DNA of 43,132 nt, taken from NCBI GenBank assembly GCA_028708525.1, contig JAQVYV010000003.1, positions 1 through 43,132 on the forward strand, written 5' to 3'. This DNA comes from Eubacteriales bacterium. GTDB taxonomy: Bacteria; Bacillota; Clostridia; Saccharofermentanales; UBA5734. Position numbers and translations under genes: made by a program. The notes under the pieces are model-generated. The model was given only the letters and a program-made list of their open reading frames with translations, made no database searches and was not told where the DNA came from. Shown here piece after piece: positions 19,127 to 29,035 of the stretch. The first letter of the stretch is position 1. Each line of letters opens with the position of its first letter.

Positions 19127-20269
19127 TCAATAATACGTTTCTATAACCAGTTTCCCCTTCTCACGAAGTTTCTCAGCAATCAGCTTTACGGCCGTCCGTC
19201 TTACCCTTACTCCCACCTGCTTGAATAGCATTGCTTCATGAGCATCATTCATAGCGTTCCCGATCATCAGATGGACAACATCCGCATCCAGCAGCATCAT
19301 ACACAAACGTTCTACGGCAGAATTTTCTGTAAAATCATCAATAGATTCTCCGAGTATGTTGTAAACCTGATTGAGCATTATAACACCTTCAGCAGTAAGG
19401 TCTATCCCATCGATCTCGTATTCAGGCGGAGACCCGAAAGCATTACCCATTTTGAGCATTTTCACTTTCCTCCCGGTCTCACGTGCAACGATATCTGCTG
19501 TACTGGATCCGCACACCGCCTTTCGGCCGGGCATGGAAATAAATTTTCTGACGTAGTCCTTATCCATCGAAGCTTTCGAGGGCGGACCTGTCATAACAGT
19601 AAGTTCATCAGCTTCTCTGCAGTGCAATACAGCCAGAGTGGTGTCATCCTCATATTTACCACCCATAAGTCCAGAACACATATCTGTTATCTTAGACGGC
19701 AGTTCCCTGATTTCCGAACCGGGTCTAAGCACACTGTTTATATATGCCGAAACATTACTGATACCTATTCCGAATCCATGACCGTGACCCAGTCCTGCCT
19801 GTGTTACACCATCCGAACATAATACTACAGAGTCACCAATATCCAGGACACCTGCAGCTTCTCCAACCACTTCATACCCCGCAGTAAAAAACTCCGGTTT
19901 CAGGACAGAAGATGTGCCATTCTTTATTATTATCGCTTCAGGAGCTTCATAAGTGAATACTGAAAACTGTCCGTCCGGCATTATAACTATTGCAGAAAAC
20001 GCAGAAAACGGAACATCCTCAGTTCTGGCTCTGTGCATGGACGATGCGACCATTTCTGCAGTAGCTCTGACCGAAACACCGCGTTTCAGAAGTTCAACTA
20101 TCCTGTTTGAACAAGAAATAGCCGCGATATTGGCATATATCCCGGATCCTATCCCATCACACAAAACGAATATCGTTCCTTCAGGCGATCTGCTGCATAT
20201 AGTATGATCACCGCAAACGATACCTCCGGTCTTAATATTCTGTGAAATTATATCCTCATAGAACTTCAT
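19127..20269 (-). CDS. PP2C/SpoIIE-type serine phosphatase linked to the sensory hydrogenase
   Basis: A 380-residue soluble protein. Residues about 1-220 form a PP2C/SpoIIE phosphatase domain with the metal-binding motifs FVLCDGIGSG, VVLCSDGVTQAG and KYEDDTTLAVLH, so the key aspartates are present. The C-terminal half (about 225-380) holds a Rossmann-like segment (GRKAVCGSSTADIVARETGR) of unknown role, then a helical domain. The gene starts two bases after the hydS stop, so translation is probably coupled. Phosphatases of this kind accompany PAS-containing group C [FeFe]-hydrogenases in other anaerobes, for example near hydS in Ruminococcus albus as I recall it, and are thought to relay an H2 or redox signal. 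The phosphoprotein substrate is unknown, and no anti-sigma or anti-anti-sigma partner gene is visible here. Confidence 0.88.
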   Translation of the reverse strand: MKFYEDIISQNIKTGGIVCGDHTICSRSPEGTIFVLCDGIGSGIYANIAAISCSNRIVELLKRGVSVRATAEMVASSMHRARTEDVPFSAFSAIVIMPDGQFSVFTYEAPEAIIIKNGTSSVLKPEFFTAGYEVVGEAAGVLDIGDSVVLCSDGVTQAGLGHGHGFGIGISNVSAYINSVLRPGSEIRELPSKITDMCSGLMGGKYEDDTTLAVLHCREADELTVMTGPPSKASMDKDYVRKFISMPGRKAVCGSSTADIVARETGRKVKMLKMGNAFGSPPEYEIDGIDLTAEGVIMLNQVYNILGESIDDFTENSAVERLCMMLLDADVVHLMIGNAMNDAHEAMLFKQVGVRVRRTAVKLIAEKLREKGKLVIETYY

Positions 20270-20271
20270 CT

Positions 20272-21966
20272 TTAGTTTGCATCCGTATCGTTCTTATAAA
20301 GGTCGATAAGCCGTTGCGCTATCTCTTCACTCTGAGCTGTGCTTTTGCCGAGGTAATGCGCCATCTCCTGCGCAAACTTGACCTGATGCTCCAGAAACTC
20401 ACGAGCGTGCGCTACGGTCTGAGCTTTGATCACATCAAGCTGACCATCATCGAATTTTATCCTGGAAATATCCGAGAAGATACCGACAAACTGCTCTTCA
20501 TCGCGAAGTGCATATAATATTTCATGGTATTTGATCCCGTACTTCACTTGAATAGACTCGTACTGATCGATCGCCCCCGTAAGCATTTTCCCGAACCCGT
20601 CAGCATTTATCAGATAAGATATCCTGCGCCCGAGAATACTGTTGTTACACATGAACATTTTCTGAAAGGCCGGATTCATCTTAATGATGCAAAGCTCACT
20701 GTTCAGAACGACTACCCCGTTTGGTGACGTCTCAATGATTCTGTCCGACCTCTGCTGAGCAAGTCTTCGCATGTAAGGTATGCACATTTCCGGTTCTGCC
20801 ATGCCCCGGACCACAGCTTTCGCGTTCTCAACACAGCTTTTATACCCACAAGCCCCGCAGTCAAGCTGGAATTTCGGATCGGTCTTTCCTGTACGTTCGA
20901 ATACTTTATATATCTGCTCTTCACTGACTTCTTCTTCACTGACCATATCCTCAGCAAAACCGGTGGCAAAAACTATCTCCCCGGCTTTCCTGTTCTTCTC
21001 TTTTCTGACTGCTCTTCCGGCATATTCGATTATATCCAGTCGTCTTTCATAAACATTCTTTTCGCTCTCAAATCCCGGTCCGTTAACGCATCCGCCCTTA
21101 CAGAACAACGGCTCGATCTTGTTGTAACGCAGCAACGTACTTCGACTATCAAGCAGATCCATAACATCTTCGGCTCCGCTTACGTGAAGAACATCGACAT
21201 CAGTGACATCACTGTGGATCCCACCGGTCTTGAACATACCTCCTTCCAGAGGGAAGAGTCGGCTGTCTCCTATTTCCCCAAGGTTTTCGAAGTCACTTTC
21301 AGAGCAGTTCTCAAGATGGATGTTTTCATCGTCAAGCCATTTCTGAAGTTCTGTGAAAGTCAGCACAACATCAATAACACCGGCGTTTTCAGGACGCTCA
21401 GCTTCTTCCTTCTTAGCAGCGCAGGGTCCTACGAAAACCACCGCTGCTTCTGGCCACTCCTCCTTTATCATCCTTCCGTGCGCGATCATCGGAGAAACTA
21501 CCCTGATCAGAAGATCCAGAATTTCCGGTCTGTACTTCTCGATATAAGTTACGACTGCGGGACATGCTGTACATATTGTACCTTTCTCATCAGCCGAAAA
21601 TGATTTTCCGGTTATATAGCTTGCACCTTCGGCAGTTTCGAAAACCATCCCAAATCCGAGTTGTCTTAGAGCCGAAGGAATACGACCCGCAAGCTTCCCG
21701 CTGAAGAGCGCAGCGAATGAAGGAGCAACACTCACTGCAACCTTCTTCCCCGACGCGATAAGCGTTTTAGCCTCGTCCAGACTTGAACGTATCACCTTGG
21801 CACTCTGAGGACACTCCCTTACACAAGTACCGCATTTGATGCACAATTCATCCCGGATCTGAGCCTGACCGCCGCTGACTTTGATAGCTTTGACAGGACA
21901 AGCTCTTACGCACCGGTAACAATCCTGGCAGTTAGCCGTCACTGTATATATCGTATTCTGCCTCAT
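20272..21966 (-). CDS. hydS: Sensory [FeFe]-hydrogenase HydS with PAS domain
   Basis: A 564-residue putative H2 or redox sensor. An N-terminal two-cluster ferredoxin has Cys13/16/19/23 and Cys42/45/48/52. The H-cluster domain (about 70-300) keeps the four expected ligands, in CTACPA (Cys135), GPCAAKKEE (Cys182) and FCKGGC (Cys289, Cys293). It differs from catalytic enzymes: the proton-transfer Cys before the first ligand is Ala134, MPC has become GPC, and the ACxGGCxxGGGQ motif has become CKGGCVNGPG. A further [4Fe-4S] motif follows (Cys370, Cys373, Cys378, Cys395), then a PAS domain (about 405-515) and a helical tail. These changes match what is known for HydS of Thermotoga maritima and group C3 enzymes, which work slowly and are considered sensors. 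It lies 21 bp after hydA and 2 bp before the phosphatase gene. Confidence 0.92.
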   Translation of the reverse strand: MRQNTIYTVTANCQDCYRCVRACPVKAIKVSGGQAQIRDELCIKCGTCVRECPQSAKVIRSSLDEAKTLIASGKKVAVSVAPSFAALFSGKLAGRIPSALRQLGFGMVFETAEGASYITGKSFSADEKGTICTACPAVVTYIEKYRPEILDLLIRVVSPMIAHGRMIKEEWPEAAVVFVGPCAAKKEEAERPENAGVIDVVLTFTELQKWLDDENIHLENCSESDFENLGEIGDSRLFPLEGGMFKTGGIHSDVTDVDVLHVSGAEDVMDLLDSRSTLLRYNKIEPLFCKGGCVNGPGFESEKNVYERRLDIIEYAGRAVRKEKNRKAGEIVFATGFAEDMVSEEEVSEEQIYKVFERTGKTDPKFQLDCGACGYKSCVENAKAVVRGMAEPEMCIPYMRRLAQQRSDRIIETSPNGVVVLNSELCIIKMNPAFQKMFMCNNSILGRRISYLINADGFGKMLTGAIDQYESIQVKYGIKYHEILYALRDEEQFVGIFSDISRIKFDDGQLDVIKAQTVAHAREFLEHQVKFAQEMAHYLGKSTAQSEEIAQRLIDLYKNDTDAN

Positions 21967-21987
21967 CGATGAGATACCTCCTTGATG

Positions 21988-23973
21988 CTAAAGGATCTTT
22001 TCTATCTCCGCCACAGCCATTTCAAGAGTACAATGTTCGATGCTCTTCCCGTTCACAGAAAGCACAGGACCCTTCTTGCACTGTTTCCCGCAGAATGAGG
22101 CGGTAAATTCGGTTTTATCCAGCAGATCCCTTTCCGTCAGATATTCCATTACCTGTGTATAAAGGGTCTGCGCTCCCCTAAGGAAACAACTTGTTCCAAA
22201 ACATATCGTGATGGATAGTTTCTTATCCTCAGGCACCTTGTTTATTATTATATCATCCTGAAGGATACGTCTTCTGTTTTCATATGCAGTATGCAGCAAT
22301 TTATGAGCTTTATCATGATCCAGTGTCTCATTATATAGCTGTTTTATATAAGGGTTGTCCGAAGAAACATGGAACTGAAGCATTTTGTCATTGTCGTAAA
22401 GTCCCTTTGACCGGTCAGAAACAGCATTGATCTCGTTTGACACAGGCTGACCACCACCATTAATGCATCCGCCGCAGCACGCCATCACTTCAACAAGGTC
22501 ATAATGTTCTTCACCTTTACGAATCTTATCGATAAGTTTTTTGGCATTGGCAAGACCGCTGACAACAGCAAGCCGCAGTTTCTTATCGCCTATCTCGATT
22601 TCTGAGACTTTCACTCTGTCATTACCTCTGAACTGACGAAATTCTCCGGTCAACCCTTTCTGCAGTGTATGTCCTGCAAATCTCAGAACTGCTTCACTCA
22701 CACCGCCGGAACTTCCGAAGATCACTCCTGCTCCTGTAGTAAACCCGAAAGGCATATCAAATGAACCGAGTTCTATCTTATTAAGATCGATGCCGCTCTC
22801 CTTTATCATGATAGACAGTTCCTTTGTAGTTATTACGTGATCGACATCCGGATTTCCGTCAACTTTGAACTCGTCTCTGCGTGCTTCGAATTTTTTGGCA
22901 GTACACGGCATTATCGAAACTACCACGAGATCCTCGCGAGAGATACCGAGATCATTTACAAGCTGATCTTTACAGATAGCACCGAACATCTGCTGAGGCG
23001 ACCGGCAAGTCGAAAGGTGTGATAGAAGATCGGGATAATATTGCTCAGCATATTTGACCCAGGCAGGACAACAGGAAGTAAACAAAGGCAGGTTTTCATT
23101 TTTAGAATATCTGTCAAGAAATTCTCTTCCTTCTTCTAGTACGGTAAGATCTGCGCCAAAGCAAGTATCATACACTTTATCGAATCCCATACGACGCAAA
23201 GCAGATATTATCTGGCCTGTAGTCGTTGTGCCGGGTTTGTAACCGAAATACTCACCAAGAGCAACTCTTACCGCCGGAGCGATCTGAACCACAACGGTTT
23301 TACTCTTGTCGTGCACTGATTTCCATACATCATTTATCTGATATTTCGGCATCAAAGCTCCAACCGGGCAGACCTTGATACACTGACCGCAATTGACGCA
23401 TTCAACTTCTCCTATCCCTTTGTTGAATGAAGTAACCACTTTGGCTTGGGCGCCACGATAAGCGAAATCCAAAGCACCTACGGACTGGATCTCACTGCAA
23501 ACACGAACACAGTCTCCGCATAGTATGCATTTGTTTGGATCGCGCAATATCGCGTCCGACGAGAGATCAAGCTCATGATGCGTATTCACCTGTTTAAATC
23601 GGATCTTTTCCACACCAAGTTGTTTTGCTATGTTCTGCAATCTGCAGTCACCGCTTTTGGGGCAGGTGGTACAGCTTTGGTCATGGCTTGCCAGCATCAG
23701 TTCTATGATCATTTTACGCATCTCACGGATCTGAGAAGTGTTGGTACTGACCACCATCCCATCCTCAGGCTTAGTTGAACATGCAGGAAGGATACCTCTA
23801 CCCTCGATATCTACCATACACATACGGCATGCACCGTATACACTTATTTCTGAATGATAGCAAAAGGTCGGAAGCTCAATATTTGCCTTTCGCACAAGTT
23901 CAAGAAGATTTTTCTCTTCTTCTATCAAAACAGTCACATTGTCAATTACAGCAGTTCTGGTTTTCATATCCAT
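21988..23973 (-). CDS. hydA: Electron-bifurcating [FeFe]-hydrogenase catalytic subunit HydA
   Basis: A 661-residue M3-type hydrogenase. Domains in order: an N-terminal [2Fe-2S] domain (Cys38, Cys49, Cys52, Cys65), a His-Cys3 [4Fe-4S] site (HDQSCTTCPKSGDC), two ferredoxin [4Fe-4S] motifs (about 140-210), the H-cluster domain with canonical TSCCPAW (Cys301, Cys302), MPCTAKKFE and EVMACCGGCINGGGQP, and a C-terminal thioredoxin-like [2Fe-2S] domain (about 580-661, with CFGTSC and CGKQC). Size and layout match Thermotoga HydA. With HydB and HydC it should form H2 from reduced ferredoxin and NADH together. The start has AAAGGA seven bases upstream and lies 4 bp after hydB. Confidence 0.95.
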   Translation of the reverse strand: MDMKTRTAVIDNVTVLIEEEKNLLELVRKANIELPTFCYHSEISVYGACRMCMVDIEGRGILPACSTKPEDGMVVSTNTSQIREMRKMIIELMLASHDQSCTTCPKSGDCRLQNIAKQLGVEKIRFKQVNTHHELDLSSDAILRDPNKCILCGDCVRVCSEIQSVGALDFAYRGAQAKVVTSFNKGIGEVECVNCGQCIKVCPVGALMPKYQINDVWKSVHDKSKTVVVQIAPAVRVALGEYFGYKPGTTTTGQIISALRRMGFDKVYDTCFGADLTVLEEGREFLDRYSKNENLPLFTSCCPAWVKYAEQYYPDLLSHLSTCRSPQQMFGAICKDQLVNDLGISREDLVVVSIMPCTAKKFEARRDEFKVDGNPDVDHVITTKELSIMIKESGIDLNKIELGSFDMPFGFTTGAGVIFGSSGGVSEAVLRFAGHTLQKGLTGEFRQFRGNDRVKVSEIEIGDKKLRLAVVSGLANAKKLIDKIRKGEEHYDLVEVMACCGGCINGGGQPVSNEINAVSDRSKGLYDNDKMLQFHVSSDNPYIKQLYNETLDHDKAHKLLHTAYENRRRILQDDIIINKVPEDKKLSITICFGTSCFLRGAQTLYTQVMEYLTERDLLDKTEFTASFCGKQCKKGPVLSVNGKSIEHCTLEMAVAEIEKIL

Positions 23974-23977
23974 TGAT

Positions 23978-25909
23978 TCATCCTTTCACGATGGCGTCAA
24001 ATTTGCAGGCAGTATAGCAGGCACCGCACCTTATACACTTTTCAATATTGATAACATACGGTACGCCTTTGGATCCTTCGATAGCGTCAACAGGGCACTT
24101 CCTGGCGCAGAGTCCGCAGGCTTTGCACTTCTCCACGATCACCCTGTATGTTTTAAGAGCATCACAATTTCCGGTAGGGCATCTTTTGTTATAAACATGA
24201 GCGATGTATTCATCTCTGAAATACTTTAGTGTTGACAGTACCGGATTTGGTGCTGTTTTGCCAAGGCCGCATAGTGACCCGATCTTAACTGTATTAGCTA
24301 ACTCTTCAAGAAGGTCGAGAGTCGCCGCATCAGCTCTCCCTTCGATTATGTCGTCCAGCAAAGCAAGCATTTGTCTGGTTCCTTCGCGGCAAACCACACA
24401 TTTCCCGCATGATTCATTCTGAGTGAATTGCATGAAAAATCTGGCGATTTGGACCATACATGTGTTTTGATTCATTACTACAAGTCCGCCGGATCCCACC
24501 ATAGCTCCTACATCGCGGAGGTTATCGTAATCCAAGGGCAGATCAAGGTGTTCTTGCGTAAGACATCCACCGGAAGGTCCGCCGATCTGTACAGCCTTGA
24601 AATCCACTCCGCAGTTATTTCCGTCATCATCGATGACTCCGCCGCCTATCTCACCGACTATCTCTCTCAAAGTTGTCCCGAAAGGAACTTCTATCAGCCC
24701 GGTATTGGCCACATGGCCTGTCAGCGCGAAAGTTTTAGTTCCTTTGGATGTTTCGGTCCCGAGTTTGCGGTATTCCTCAGCTCCCATTTCAAGAATGACA
24801 GGAACAGTAGCCAGAGTTTCCACATTGTTAATAACTGTTGGCTTTCCGAATAATCCCTTTTCTGCCGGGAATGGCGGTTTAATAGAAGGCATGCCGCGTT
24901 TACCTTCTATCGAAGCGATAAGTGCTGTTTCTTCTCCGCAAACAAATGCTCCGGCACCTTCCATGACTTCGATATCGAAACTCCTGTCCGATCCGAAAAT
25001 ATGCTCACCAAGTATTCCGTTTTCTCTCGCGGTCCTGATAGCTGTCTTTAGTCTTGATACCGCCAGAGGATATTCGGTCCTTACATAGACATAGCCTTTA
25101 GTCGCATTTACTGCCATAGCTGCAATTATCATACCCTCCAGAACACTGTGAGGATTACCTTCCATTACACAGCGATCCATGAATGCTCCGGGATCGCCCT
25201 CATCCCCATTGCATATTACATATTTAACATCGCTTTCATTGATCCGCGTCAGGTCCCACTTTCTACCTGTCGGGAAACCTCCGCCTCCTCTGCCTCTGAG
25301 GCCTGAATCAAGTATCTCTTTGCATATTTGCGTATCAGTCATCTCAAGAACTGATTTACGCGCCATGAAGTATCCGCCGTTGGCAATGTACTCATCTGCA
25401 TCATGAACATTGATATGTCCGCAAAGTTTTAACATTATCCGGTTCTGTCTTTCGTAAAAAGGTATCTTATCCATATCTCTGACATGATGTTTTGAATCCG
25501 GACATTCATAAAGCAATCTGTCGACATATTCGTTCTTTATGAGGGTTCTGTCTACGATCTCTTCAACATCTGAAGTTTTAACTTTCGTATACAATATTTT
25601 CTGAGGATAAAGTGTCACAAGAGGTCCCATCTGACAGAATCCCTGGCATCCGCTTTCAACAAGCAGAAAATCGTTATCGCATCGATCGTCTTCTTTGTGT
25701 TCTTCTTTATCCAGCATGACTGCTACTTTAAGTCCGCGTTCGTAGATCACCTCTCTGAATTTGTTGTATATAGACATTGCCCCATTCGCCATACAGCCGG
25801 TACCGGCACAGATGACTATCCGTGACTTGTATGACGCGCTCGCATCTTTATATATCTCTCTGGTCTTGTCAAGATCTATTATCTGTTTTGTCAGTATCGA
25901 TCCGGTCAT
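23978..25909 (-). CDS. hydB: Bifurcating hydrogenase NADH/FMN subunit HydB (NuoF-like)
   Basis: A 643-residue NuoF-type subunit. The N-terminal thioredoxin-like [2Fe-2S] domain has Cys34, Cys39, Cys88 and Cys92. The flavin/NADH core carries GLRGRGGGGFPTGRKW, the FMN site GAGAFVCGEETALIASIEG and the [4Fe-4S] motif ESCGKCVVC with its fourth Cys in SLCGLG. The C-terminus carries two ferredoxin motifs (CKACGLCARKC and CIRCGACYTAC). It is the site of NADH oxidation and flavin-based bifurcation in the soluble HydABC complex. The ATG overlaps the hydC stop by four bases (ATGA), so the two are translationally coupled. It lacks the GltD-like extension of the homologue at 40197-43132. Confidence 0.95.
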   Translation of the reverse strand: MTGSILTKQIIDLDKTREIYKDASASYKSRIVICAGTGCMANGAMSIYNKFREVIYERGLKVAVMLDKEEHKEDDRCDNDFLLVESGCQGFCQMGPLVTLYPQKILYTKVKTSDVEEIVDRTLIKNEYVDRLLYECPDSKHHVRDMDKIPFYERQNRIMLKLCGHINVHDADEYIANGGYFMARKSVLEMTDTQICKEILDSGLRGRGGGGFPTGRKWDLTRINESDVKYVICNGDEGDPGAFMDRCVMEGNPHSVLEGMIIAAMAVNATKGYVYVRTEYPLAVSRLKTAIRTARENGILGEHIFGSDRSFDIEVMEGAGAFVCGEETALIASIEGKRGMPSIKPPFPAEKGLFGKPTVINNVETLATVPVILEMGAEEYRKLGTETSKGTKTFALTGHVANTGLIEVPFGTTLREIVGEIGGGVIDDDGNNCGVDFKAVQIGGPSGGCLTQEHLDLPLDYDNLRDVGAMVGSGGLVVMNQNTCMVQIARFFMQFTQNESCGKCVVCREGTRQMLALLDDIIEGRADAATLDLLEELANTVKIGSLCGLGKTAPNPVLSTLKYFRDEYIAHVYNKRCPTGNCDALKTYRVIVEKCKACGLCARKCPVDAIEGSKGVPYVINIEKCIRCGACYTACKFDAIVKG

Positions 25910-26415
25910 TTGTTATTCTCCTGTTTCTCTTGCTCACGAATGCGGTTCAGCAGCTCGATCGTCTTTTCTTTTGTCATTGATCCGTGTACTTCATCATTTA
26001 CGACTACCACCGGTGCAAGTCCGCAGGCACCAAGGCAGGCAACTGTTTCAAGCGTAAAGATCATGTCATCGGAAGTTTTCTTTCTACCGGAAAGACCAAG
26101 CTCCTTTTCCAGAACCTTCAGGATCTCTTCTGATTTCCTGACATGACAAGCTGTGCCGTCGCAGACCTTTATAACGTATTTGCCCTTTGGTTCAAGGGTG
26201 AAGTGAGAATAAAATGTTGCCACTCCGAAAACCGAGCCCGGTGAAATGCCCAGCGCTGTTGCGATATATGTCATGATATCCTCAGGCAGGTACTTATACT
26301 CCTCCTGGACCTCCTGCAGGATCGCTATCAACTTATTAGGATCGCATTTGTGTTTATCCAGAACCTCACAGACTCTGTCGAACTTAACCGGAAAATCATT
26401 TCTCATCTTTGACAT
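25906..26415 (-). CDS. hydC: Bifurcating hydrogenase [2Fe-2S] subunit HydC (NuoE-like)
   Basis: A 169-residue NuoE-type thioredoxin-like protein. A helical N-terminus is followed by SVFGVATFYSHF and the four [2Fe-2S] cysteines in CDGTAC and CLGACG. It passes electrons within the HydABC complex. I chose the ATG at 26415 (MSKMRNDF), which overlaps the adhE stop region by 20 bp and has AAAGGA immediately upstream. An ATG at 26406 is also possible, with wider spacing. A GTG at 26463 would extend the overlap to 68 bp, has no ribosome binding site and adds no conserved sequence. The gene overlaps hydB by four bases. Confidence 0.92.
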   Translation of the reverse strand: MSKMRNDFPVKFDRVCEVLDKHKCDPNKLIAILQEVQEEYKYLPEDIMTYIATALGISPGSVFGVATFYSHFTLEPKGKYVIKVCDGTACHVRKSEEILKVLEKELGLSGRKKTSDDMIFTLETVACLGACGLAPVVVVNDEVHGSMTKEKTIELLNRIREQEKQENNK

Positions 26416-29032
26416 CCGTCCTTTCGCCGTAGTAAGCTTTTCTATATATTTCTTCAAGATCACTGATCAGCGGATATCTTGGATTTGCGGTAGTGCACTG
26501 ATCTTCAAAAGCGTTTTCCGCGAGTTGCGGTACTTTCGCCATGTATTCACCTTCATCTACTCCGCATGCGGAAATACTTTCAGGTATACCGAGTTTTTCC
26601 ATCAGTTCCCTGACTGCTTGGATAAGAGAAGCTATCTGCTCTTCCTGCGTATTTCCGCCGAATCCAAGCTGACGGGATATCTGAGCGTAACGATAGTCAG
26701 CCACAAATTCACTGTATTTCGGAAATATCGCGAATTTCTCGGGTTTTGCAGCGTTGTACGCTATTACGTGAGGTAACAGGATCGCATTGGCTCTGCCGTG
26801 AGGAATGTGAAATTCACCTCCCAGTTTATGCGCCAGTGAGTGATTTATTCCGAGGAACGCGTTTGTAAAAGCCATGCCCGCGATACATGAAGCGTTATGC
26901 ATCTTTTCTCTTGCAACTTCGTCATTCGCGTTTGCATAGCTTCTCGGCAGATACTTGAATACCAGTTCTATGGCCTTCATCGCAAGTCCGTTTGTATAAT
27001 CTGATGCCAGGACCGAAACATATGCTTCTATAGCGTGTGTCAGGACGTCCAGACCGGTATCGGCAATGATCTGTTTAGGCATTGTAGTGACAAATTGCGG
27101 GTCTATTATTGCAACATCGGGAGTCAGTTCATAGTCGGCAAGAGGATACTTTATATTTCCGTTCTTCTTGTCGGTTATGACCGAAAACGACGTAACCTCT
27201 GATCCTGTTCCTGATGTAGTCGGTATTGCTACAAGCTGTGATTTATTGCCAAGGTTAGGAAAATTGAATGCACGTTTACGTATATCAAGGAACTTAAGTT
27301 TGAGGCCACCGAAATCCGTTTCCGGATTTTCATAGAAGAGCCACATTCCTTTTGCCGCATCGATAGCCGAACCGCCACCTAAAGCGATTATCACGTCAGG
27401 CTCAAAGGCCTTCATTGCAGTAACCCCGTTTTCTATCGTTTCAACAGACGGATCGGGCTCAACTTCAGTGAAAATCTCACTGTGCACATATCCTTTTCTT
27501 TTCCTCAGATAGTAAAGCACTTTGTCTACATAACCGAGCTTTACCATAACAGGATCGGTAACTATGAATGCTCTGGTAATGTTGGGCATATGCTCCAGAT
27601 AACTGATCGAACCTTTCTCGAAATAAATCTTAGGCGGGATCTTGAACCACTGCATATTTACCCTCCTCTTTGCTATTCGCTTTTTATTGATCAGGTTTAC
27701 ACTTGATACATTCGCTATTGTTGAATTGCGGCCGAATGAACCGCAGCCGAGTGTCAGCGAAGGTGTATTGGTGTTGTAGATATCTCCGATCGCTCCGTGA
27801 GATGAAGGCGAATTTATGATCACTCTTCCGACTTTCATTTCCTGTCCGTATTTCACGCAAAGGTCTTCGTTATCACTATGAATGACTGCAGAGTGTCCAA
27901 GTCCGCCGAGTTCGAGCATTTTCTTCGCGTATTCAAAGCCCTGGATATGGTCTTTGCAGACAAAGTACGCCAGTACAGGCATGAGAGTTTCAAGTGAAAG
28001 AGGGTATTCGATCGAAGGTTTAGGAAGCTTCGCCAGCAATATCTTGGTTTTAGCCGGAACTTTAATGCCCGCCTTCTCTGCGATCCATTCAGCGCTTTTA
28101 CCTACCGGTGCGGGATTGACTGACATTTTCTCCTTATTGATGACATAATCCGTTATCTTGCCGATCTCTTCCTTATTCAGAAAATAGCAGTTGTTATCTT
28201 TCATGTATTGTTCAAACTCAGCCTGTATCTCCTTATCGACGATAACTGCCTGTTCTGATGCGCATATCATTCCGTTGTCGAAAGTTTTCGAGATCATCAG
28301 ATCAGTACAAGCTCTTGCGACATTGACATCCTTATTGATATAGCATGGTACATTCCCGGGGCCGACACCTAAAGCCGGCTTCCCTGCGCTGTAAGCTGAC
28401 TTGACCATCCCGGCTCCGCCGGTGGCCAGGATCATTGAGATACCCTTGTGATTCATAAGCAATGATGTGGCTTCCATCGACGGTGACTCTATCCATTGAA
28501 TACAGTGTTCAGGTGCGCCATGTGCAACAGCTGCTTCTTTGAGTATCCTTGCTGCTTCAGCCGAACACTTCTGTGCTGAAGGATGGAAAGCAAATATTAT
28601 AGGGTTACGTGTTTTAGTACATATAAGAGATTTGAACATTGTAGTCGATGTCGGATTTGTAACGGGAGTAACACCTGCAACAATACCCACAGGTTCTGCG
28701 ACTTCTATGTATCCTTCCATCGTGTTCTCATCTACGATACCTACCGTTTTCTGATCTTTGATATCATGCCAGATGTATTCAGTTGAAAACATGTTCTTAA
28801 TAACTTTGTCTTCAATCACACCACGGCCGGTTTCTTCGAAGGCCAACTTAGCCAGGTGAAGATGCTGTCCAAGACCGGCCAAAGTCATTGCATGAACGAT
28901 ATCGTCGATCTGCTCCTGTGTCATGTCAAGATACTGTACCAAAGCCTTTTCAGCGTTACGGATCAACTCATCTATAATTTTGTTAGTATCGGTTTGTGTT
29001 GTTTTCTCTACCGGAGCTTTTAGTGTTTTCAT
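26396..29032 (-). CDS. adhE: Bifunctional acetaldehyde-CoA/alcohol dehydrogenase AdhE
   Basis: An 878-residue fusion of a CoA-acylating aldehyde dehydrogenase (about 1-440) and an iron-dependent alcohol dehydrogenase (about 460-870), the full family length. The catalytic thiol lies in NGMICASEQ (Cys257). The second half has the NAD-binding GGGSAIDAAKGMW and the metal-binding histidines in NHSLAHKLGGEFHIPHGRAN. It converts acetyl-CoA to ethanol while oxidising two NADH, and in this family the proteins assemble into spirosome filaments. It starts 3 bp after the rex stop, with GGGAGG inside the rex end. The gene lies directly behind the NADH-sensing repressor and ahead of the hydrogenase genes, so it is very likely Rex-controlled. 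Confidence 0.97.
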   Translation of the reverse strand: MKTLKAPVEKTTQTDTNKIIDELIRNAEKALVQYLDMTQEQIDDIVHAMTLAGLGQHLHLAKLAFEETGRGVIEDKVIKNMFSTEYIWHDIKDQKTVGIVDENTMEGYIEVAEPVGIVAGVTPVTNPTSTTMFKSLICTKTRNPIIFAFHPSAQKCSAEAARILKEAAVAHGAPEHCIQWIESPSMEATSLLMNHKGISMILATGGAGMVKSAYSAGKPALGVGPGNVPCYINKDVNVARACTDLMISKTFDNGMICASEQAVIVDKEIQAEFEQYMKDNNCYFLNKEEIGKITDYVINKEKMSVNPAPVGKSAEWIAEKAGIKVPAKTKILLAKLPKPSIEYPLSLETLMPVLAYFVCKDHIQGFEYAKKMLELGGLGHSAVIHSDNEDLCVKYGQEMKVGRVIINSPSSHGAIGDIYNTNTPSLTLGCGSFGRNSTIANVSSVNLINKKRIAKRRVNMQWFKIPPKIYFEKGSISYLEHMPNITRAFIVTDPVMVKLGYVDKVLYYLRKRKGYVHSEIFTEVEPDPSVETIENGVTAMKAFEPDVIIALGGGSAIDAAKGMWLFYENPETDFGGLKLKFLDIRKRAFNFPNLGNKSQLVAIPTTSGTGSEVTSFSVITDKKNGNIKYPLADYELTPDVAIIDPQFVTTMPKQIIADTGLDVLTHAIEAYVSVLASDYTNGLAMKAIELVFKYLPRSYANANDEVAREKMHNASCIAGMAFTNAFLGINHSLAHKLGGEFHIPHGRANAILLPHVIAYNAAKPEKFAIFPKYSEFVADYRYAQISRQLGFGGNTQEEQIASLIQAVRELMEKLGIPESISACGVDEGEYMAKVPQLAENAFEDQCTTANPRYPLISDLEEIYRKAYYGERTDVKDEK

Positions 29033-29035
29033 ACT

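Noticed and set aside
26416-26463. Longer HydC starting at GTG 26463
   Set aside because: It has no ribosome binding site, lies fully inside adhE and adds no conserved residues.
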